Shown here piece by piece: positions 8,790 to 13,629 of a stretch of 13,629 nucleotides of DNA. The translations under genes were made by a program, and so were the position numbers. The stretch's first letter is position 1. Each line of letters opens with the position of its first letter. The notes under the pieces are model-generated. The model saw nothing but the letters and a program-made list of their open reading frames with translations. It had not been told where the DNA came from and did not search any database. Source of the DNA: Terana coerulea (taxonomy: Eukaryota; Basidiomycota; Agaricomycetes; Polyporales; Phanerochaetaceae); assembly GCA_024811115.1 (NCBI GenBank), contig JAKOGH010000788.1, positions 1 to 13,629 on the forward strand, written 5' to 3'.

Positions 8790-11158
8790 TGGTGACGGCT
8801 ATAGAGTGCTAGCCTGGCGGTGCGTCACGTTGTAGACCGCGATGTCGCCGCGCTGAGGCGTCGTGGTTGCAGGGGAACAGAAGTCGCATCAGACACCCGG
8901 CAAAGTGCCGCATATAAGTGAAGCATCTCGATGGCATCACCTTCTTATCCCAGGTTTGTCTCGAGGTTCCCAACCTCCTAAACTGAACGAGTGACAATGC
9001 ATAAATCCACGAAGCGCATGTACCAATCACATTCTCACATTATACCAGGAATCTGGTCATGTAAGTCGCTAACATTGTTGCAAGACTCGTTTCATTTCAG
9101 TCGGCGTTCTGACATGAAAGAATTCATACTTCAGGTAGATGGCGGTGAACCTGGCATGCACGTCAATGTCTGACACAATAGCGCTTGATGCTGTCGTCCC
9201 GAAGACTACTATACTTGGCTGATTGTGAGCGAGGATTTTACAGGATAACAACCCGGAAAGTAGTACATACGTGCACCACCCAAAGTTTACTCCCGTGGTA
9301 AGTTGACATTTTGAGGAGAATTCGGCTGAATGTGCCACACAAGCCAGGCAAGGCTTGCAAAATCTTGTGAACATGGACGAGCCTTCAACCGCTTTAACCA
9401 ACCCTGTTTCAAGCGCGCGGTACGGTCAACAGCGGGCAGCAGACGCACCTTGGAACGACGCCTCCGTCCACGGTTGAATATAGAGCGGTAAGAGCAGACT
9501 TCGCAGAACATTCAGCATGGTGCACTTTCAATAAGCATGGACGAAAACCAACAGCTCCGGAGCAGATACACCTCAAGTGGGAATAGCGTCATGCCGTGAT
9601 GCCGCTACCCGCGAAGGGCGGAAGACATCAACCAAGCTCCAGCGGCGAGTGCACTGCACAGCAGATCATCTTCCCACAGATGAGCAACCGCAACCAGGCC
9701 ATGCACCTGTAGTTCAATGCGCTTTCCGCTTCGGGAAAACTTGTCGTCTTCCGACGCCTATTCCATTTTTGGACCTGGTCGCAACAAGGCATATATCAAG
9801 GCAACATCTGGTCGGATCATGAGATGGACTCCGAGAACTTGACAGTTGAATAGTCAGATGGCTTCCAGAAACCACGGGATGTCACAACAGTGAAGGCAAC
9901 GAGCACAGCGTGCGGAGTTACTGGCACTCCATTTCCTTCCTGTGGCCCTCGTCGGCTCTTCCCGCACCAGGGACGCGCGTAGTCAAAGCTGCTGTGCGTC
10001 CATATATCCGCTGGGAGCCTACAAAGAAGTATACGGCCATACCGCACTGCTTCGTGGCCACCTTGGTACATGGGCAATTGCGAACGTAGTCCATGGTCGC
10101 ATTGTTGTCGTTAATCTCGACGGCGGACTGCTTGGACAACTGAGCACAAAATTAGCTCGTGTGCAGCACTTGAGCCGCTGGGTGTGAGGCTTATAACTGT
10201 CACTCACTGTCATTTCTTTTTGGCAAAGTCTTTGCAAGCTACGTTTAATCCCTGCCGCTCCCGATGTTGACTTTGTCATACCGCCGTAATCCGCAGAGTA
10301 TTGAGGTGCGGATGTCAGCCGCCCATCGGTGTGGTCGGATGCTTTGCCTTGTGGTTGTGACTTGCTGATTGAAGCGCAGGCCGGTGGGTGCTCGCTGCTC
10401 GGACAAGAAGCAGCAAGTCCCAGCTTCACGAGCGCGTCTTTGCGCACACTCCACGCTCGCTAGGAACGGCGGTCTTGACCAAGCTTCTCCACCCAGCAGA
10501 GCACGCAGAGCTCACTGACAGGATCGTGCGGAATGCTAGGAGCACTAGCAGCGAGGTAGAGCGCAGATTAGAGACAAGCCTGAGCAATCCTGGGGCTTGG
10601 AGGCGACTGCAAGACAGAGTGACATAAGCACTCGATCGCATACCTGCGGCAAATGCCGAGCCAACGGGAAGCGCCTACAGCCACTCGCACGTGCACCTTG
10701 GAGAGTTTATAGAGTCTCCGGATCCTCTGTAAGTACGATCATCCAACGGTCTTCGCGAGTACGTACGCCGAACGCACGTTCAAAGCAGAGGCTTAATCCT
10801 GCTATGTTTCTTTATCGCTCAGTGTTCCGTTCTCCGGAGCTTACCGCGAGGTGCACTTATCCGCAGAGGTTGTTGTTCTCGCCATTCCACTATGTCGACG
10901 TCTGGGATCCCGCCGCTGTAACACCACGCTGCCAGCGGGAGACAGAGCACATCATAAAATCACATTTGTTTTTATAAATCGACTTTATATAACGCAGTGT
11001 AGCCGCCCAGAATATCCCCTTCGAGCACCCGAAAGCACCCCCACGCGCACCTTCGACTACATTGTAGCTTGCCACCTACGAGCGCCTCCGCTTCCGATAG
11101 CTATCGATGGCACTGCCCCTCCTCTAGGATACGCGGGCTTACGAAGCAACTTGCGTGG
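8790..11158. other. Long stretch without a recognisable gene
   Basis: Upstream flank of the permease gene, then about 2 kb with only short open frames on both strands. Nothing matches the families found elsewhere in the window; I looked in particular for further PAH units and for copies of the membrane gene. Plus-strand 9717-9860 has two overlapping open frames of about 40-50 codons ('FGPGRNKAYIKATSGRIMRW' in one, 'LFHFWTWSQQGIYQGNIW' in the other), of unknown meaning. 10850-11158 is the 3' flank of the one-PAH gene. No terminal repeats, tRNA boxes or simple-sequence arrays seen. Confidence 0.35.
9837..10454 (-). other. Candidate spliced gene fragment, unrecognised
   Basis: On the minus strand 10140-10207 has every mark of a basidiomycete intron: GTGAGT donor, GCTAATTT branch-like site, TGCTCAG acceptor, 68 bases. 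The exon before it is open from 10447 or beyond and ends 'RSLQRLCQKEMT'. Spliced in phase 0, the next exon continues 'LSKQSAVEINDNNATMDYV' and stays open to about 9918; a different frame is open to 9817. Codon third positions show little bias, unlike the true genes here, and there is no known domain, so this may be a relic or chance. Confidence 0.22.
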
Positions 11159-12057
11159 TTACTTCTGCTTGAACCGTTTAGATCCACCCGCGGGCTCCTG
11201 CCAGGGGTGTGGTGAAAGCGATTGGTACCCCAGAGCATCAATAGCATCTTGAACATCTATCCCGGCCGCCAAAAGCCGCTGGGTGGGCTCGATGCGCCAG
11301 CACGGCGTGAAGAAGACGTTGAGCCCCAGTGTAAGCGAGGGATCATGAGCGACGAGTTTCAGTAAAGCCTTCGCCCAAGCGAAGTCTCTGAAATAGAACC
11401 ACAGTCAGCCATGCCCTTACGCTTACAGATAGAAATACACTCACCGCTGCGACCCCTTGGCCTTCAGTAGATTCTGGAACCGCTCAAAGCTCTCGTGCTG
11501 AAGCTGCGCCTCGAGAATCTCGAGGTACACGGCGGCCTCCCACTTGCTCATTTCAGGCACCAGCCACGAAGGGACGAGGGCAACACGGCAGCTCTTGGGT
11601 ATCTCGCGCAGAAGCCACCCATTGACGACCTCGTAGTGGCAGCTGGCGCCCTCTGCGGCGGGAATCGACGTCTCCGGTGGAATGTATGGGCTATCGTCCG
11701 CCGACGCGGGGAGTCGATCATAGGAGCGTTGTCATCAAATATGTCGACGGCGGACCGCCTCGGAAGCTGGAGACGGAGCGGATACGGTCGTACACCGCCA
11801 GAGCCCCGAAGCGTGGCCGGAACAGAAGAGCGTTCAGAGGCTTCATGATCGTCGCCTAGTGTCGCTGCTTGTGAAGCGTTGGTGGGCCACTCATAGCGCG
11901 GATCGTTCACTTCGTAGACCTTGTCGTATTGTGGAGCACCCAGGCGCGGTTGCCAGCCATCTGTACTGCGTGTATATTGTAAGGTCAGATCATGGTTCGC
12001 CGTCTTCTGCACGAGGTATTTTCCTTGCTGATAGGGTGAGCCACTTGAAGTGGCCAT
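11159..12057 (-). CDS. Protein with one C-terminal PAH (Sin3-type) domain
   Basis: Exons 11445-12057 and 11159-11387; intron 11388-11444 (GTGAGT, TTTCAG), phase 2. With one base restored in the GGGG at 11708-11711 the product has 280 residues; the corrected length fits the intron phase exactly. Residues 1-140 look disordered (Ser, Pro, Asp, Arg). 'NGWLLREIP' begins at 146, matching 'NGWLLVEM' of the two-PAH protein. The PAH covers about 173-235: 'AAVYLEILEAQLQHESFERF' for helices 1-2, then 'FAWAKALLKLVAHDPSL' and 'GLNVFFTPCWRIEP' for helices 3-4, where Sin3 has the F-x-G-H-P-x-L-x-x-G-F-N-x-F-L-P pattern. The C-terminus ends in Lys-rich 'GGSKRFKQK', a possible nuclear signal. A transcriptional adaptor or decoy for Sin3 ligands is an inference from the domain alone. 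Same strand as the two-PAH gene, about 8.8 kb away. Confidence 0.75.
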
Positions 12058-12662
12058 GATGAGTGGCAGATGGGTGTTTGCAGAAGAAGTGAAGTCGCTG
12101 CGTAGCGCCGGCTACGGGTCGCATTATATGATGTGCACGTACTATTGAAGCCTTTGTATGCTCACAGCCTGACGAATACGGATGCATCGGGTTGCTACCG
12201 CGCAGTGACAAACACGCATTCCATCCGCTCTGTTGGGTTCAAGCTGTTTAATCAAGTCTCTTTGTTTCCTAACTTGAAGACATGCGAGACTCACATAAGT
12301 ATCATCGGGTTGTCAAGAAAGATTGGACACGACGGCGACGCTGCATAACACCTATTCGGAAGACAAGAGGTGAGCTGAATTGACTTCATACGCAGATGCC
12401 ACGAAACGACGACTCCGATTGCACCATGTCACTGAATCAGCAGGCCGACACGATCACCAGTGCGAGAGTTGGCATTGACGACTTGCAGATGGGCAGATGC
12501 CTTGGACAAAGTGAACATATAACTCGCATGAGGTTTACATCCCACACATCTACCTGTGAGCACTACATAAGACTGTGACGGTGGTGCCACCCTTCCTTAC
12601 TCGCCGCCACACTAGTACCCATGGAGCGCGCGGGCTGCGAAGACGGGGTAATACTTGGAGTG
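12058..12662. other. Intergenic region upstream of the one-PAH gene
   Basis: Promoter side of the one-PAH gene and 3' flank of the next minus-strand gene. Short open frames on both strands have no gene-like features. No TATA box close to 12057. I see nothing further. Confidence 0.4.
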
Positions 12663-13293
12663 CTAATGAGACTCGCTAGGTATTCCTCCGTCGTTATGAG
12701 TGGCGGTGGCGACAGAAGAAGCGCTCTCAGAAGCGTTGAGGTTTGTGCCAGGCACCGCGTCCATGGGAGGCTTGTATTTCGGGACTGGCCAGTCCCAGTT
12801 GGCAGGCCGGAGACGGCAAATATTTGTGTCTTGTTCCGAGTCAGACGTGCTCGCGTCGCTGTCTTGTGCTGAATCGGTTCGAAGAGGGGGCGCGTCTGTA
12901 TGCGAGGGTGGCCGGGTGGCGACGTCGCCACTGTGGATTCCGCGACCCGCACAGGCTGCAGCCTCATATGATAAGGACCATGGATTTGCTGTCCTATCGG
13001 AGTCTTTGGTCGACCTGCAGTCAGCACCCGAGCACCCTGGCTACGTGCACCGCCGAATGCGTAATACTCGTCTGCCGATTTCCCCGGTGGCAGCCCCACA
13101 GACCATTGTCGAGCAATTTGAGCATCTCGGCCGACAACGCTGTTGCGGCCCCGAGATATCACACTTGGGGGCCCATCCAATGCATTATGTGTTGGTTGTC
13201 GTTACCCGGATGTCGCCGGTGATTGACCGAAGCTTGCTGCTGAGGATATCTTTTGTGTGGGTGAAGTTGAGCAGGTCCATAGCCGGACGCCAT
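12663..13293 (-). CDS. Disordered hypothetical protein, 210 residues
   Basis: Single exon from ATG 13293 (MASGYGPAQLHPHKRYPQQQ) to TAG 12663. The frame needs one base restored at each of two runs: GGGGG 13167-13171 and GGG 12906-12908; the corrected length is then exactly 211 codons. I do not recognise a family. The N-terminus is rich in Gln, His and Pro; the middle is polar with many Gly and Arg; residues 141-157 are an Asp/Ser-rich acidic patch. It is followed by an aromatic motif WDWPVPKYKPP (167-177) and a Ser/Thr/Asn-rich end. No signal peptide or membrane helix. Composition suggests a nuclear or scaffold protein, and the acidic-aromatic patch could act as a short binding motif; both are inference. 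The CT-rich leader directly upstream supports this start. The opposite strand is open over 12700-13341 (213 codons), but that frame looks like a shadow. Confidence 0.55.
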
Positions 13294-13345
13294 GATGTGT
13301 GTTCGCTGAGGGGCGAGGGCAAGAGAGGAGAAGACAAATAGCGCC
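13294..13345 (-). promoter_or_regulatory. Pyrimidine-rich leader of the 210-residue protein gene
   Basis: On the minus strand 13306-13337 is nearly all C and T (CTTCTCCTCTCTTGCCCTCG and onward), ending about 12 bases before the ATG at 13293. CT tracts like this often lie near transcription starts in filamentous fungi. Confidence 0.4.
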
Positions 13346-13629
13346 CAGATGATCAACCAGTGTGCATGGAAATTTACAGTATGGCCCTTTCAAGAGGCCT
13401 CCGAGCCAGAGTCATCTTGGAAATCGTTCTGGAACGACCAGTAAATGCGACCGTTTGAGGCCTAAGTTGTGCGATGAGTGTGTAGGGCGATAAACAAGGG
13501 ATTTCACACGAGATGTTCAGGCTGTCGCGTCTCGATAGCTTGGATGTACTGTAACACATAATTTAGCGGTAAAGGAGGAGGGCAAGACCTACATACTATC
13601 TCTCTCCATGGCGTTCCACAATCTCCCGC
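13346..13629. other. Right edge: spliced end of a minus-strand gene, or start of a plus-strand gene
   Basis: Two readings compete. Minus strand: 13549-13596 is a good 48-base intron (GTATGT donor, CCGCTAAAT branch-like site, TTACAG acceptor). The exon at 13597-13629 reads 'REIVERHGER', and after splicing the frame continues to a stop at 13374 (or, in another frame, 'YIQAIETRQPEHLV' to a stop near 13501). Plus strand: ATG 13608 follows a CT-rich leader in good start context and reads MAFHNLP before the edge, which would make a gene divergent from the one at 13293. I cannot choose; neither fragment is assignable to a family. Confidence 0.3.

Noticed and set aside
10575..10650. Minus-strand GTATGC...TTGCAG between about 10606 and 10642 as an intron.
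   Set aside because: About 37 bases, too short for the introns of this genome (48-69 bases), and no coding frame joins across it.
10597..10720. Plus-strand 'CGKCRANGKR' looked like the start of a Zn2Cys6 cluster.
   Set aside because: Only two of the six cysteines, with no second half of the motif in any frame or across a plausible intron.
8790..11158. Possible further copies of the PAH or membrane genes in the long gene-free stretch.
   Set aside because: Searching by eye for the PAH helix-3 segment, 'PPFC', 'RVEK' and 'WRVYAFW' equivalents on both strands gave nothing collinear.
12700..13341. Plus-strand open frame of 213 codons, the longest uninterrupted frame in this part.
   Set aside because: It lies opposite the corrected minus-strand gene 12663-13293, which has a better start context, codon pattern and exact length after run corrections.
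1..13629. Mobile elements, long terminal repeats, tRNA genes, CRISPR-like arrays.
   Set aside because: No terminal repeats, transposase or reverse-transcriptase motifs, tRNA box sequences or spaced repeats were found on reading both strands.

Overview
The window reads as nuclear DNA of a filamentous basidiomycete, probably an agaricomycete. Genes are broken by many short introns (about 48-69 bases) with GTGAGT/GTATGT-type donors and CAG/TAG acceptors. Start codons often follow pyrimidine-rich leaders, and two products (the seven-helix membrane protein and the purine nucleoside permease) belong to families I associate with mushroom-forming fungi. No bacterial operons, RNA genes, CRISPR arrays or intact mobile elements were seen.

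Layout from left to right: (1) the N-terminal part of an MDR-type oxidoreductase on the minus strand, running off the left edge (1-569); (2) a minus-strand protein with two PAH (paired amphipathic helix, Sin3-type) domains (1119-2331); (3) a decayed copy of a seven-helix membrane protein gene on the plus strand (about 3290-4400); (4) the intact seven-exon version of that gene (5561-7075, 392 residues); (5) convergent to it, a secreted or surface purine nucleoside permease (NUP) gene on the minus strand (7318-8789); (6) about 2.4 kb with no assignable gene; (7) a second PAH protein with one domain (11159-12057, minus); (8) an unrecognised, disordered 210-residue protein (12663-13293, minus); (9) an unresolved gene end or gene start at the right edge.

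Two things stand out. The three PAH units are each split by an intron at the same place and in the same phase, which shows common descent and suggests a small non-Sin3 PAH family that may spread by duplication. The membrane protein gene has a clearly decayed tandem sister 5' of it, with the old exon and intron borders still visible. Every other protein gene needs one or more one-base corrections, mostly at short G or C runs, while the membrane gene needs none. I read most of these as indel errors in the assembly, but real decay is not excluded. The genes do not form an obvious pathway; the window looks like an accessory region of dispersed and tandemly duplicated families.
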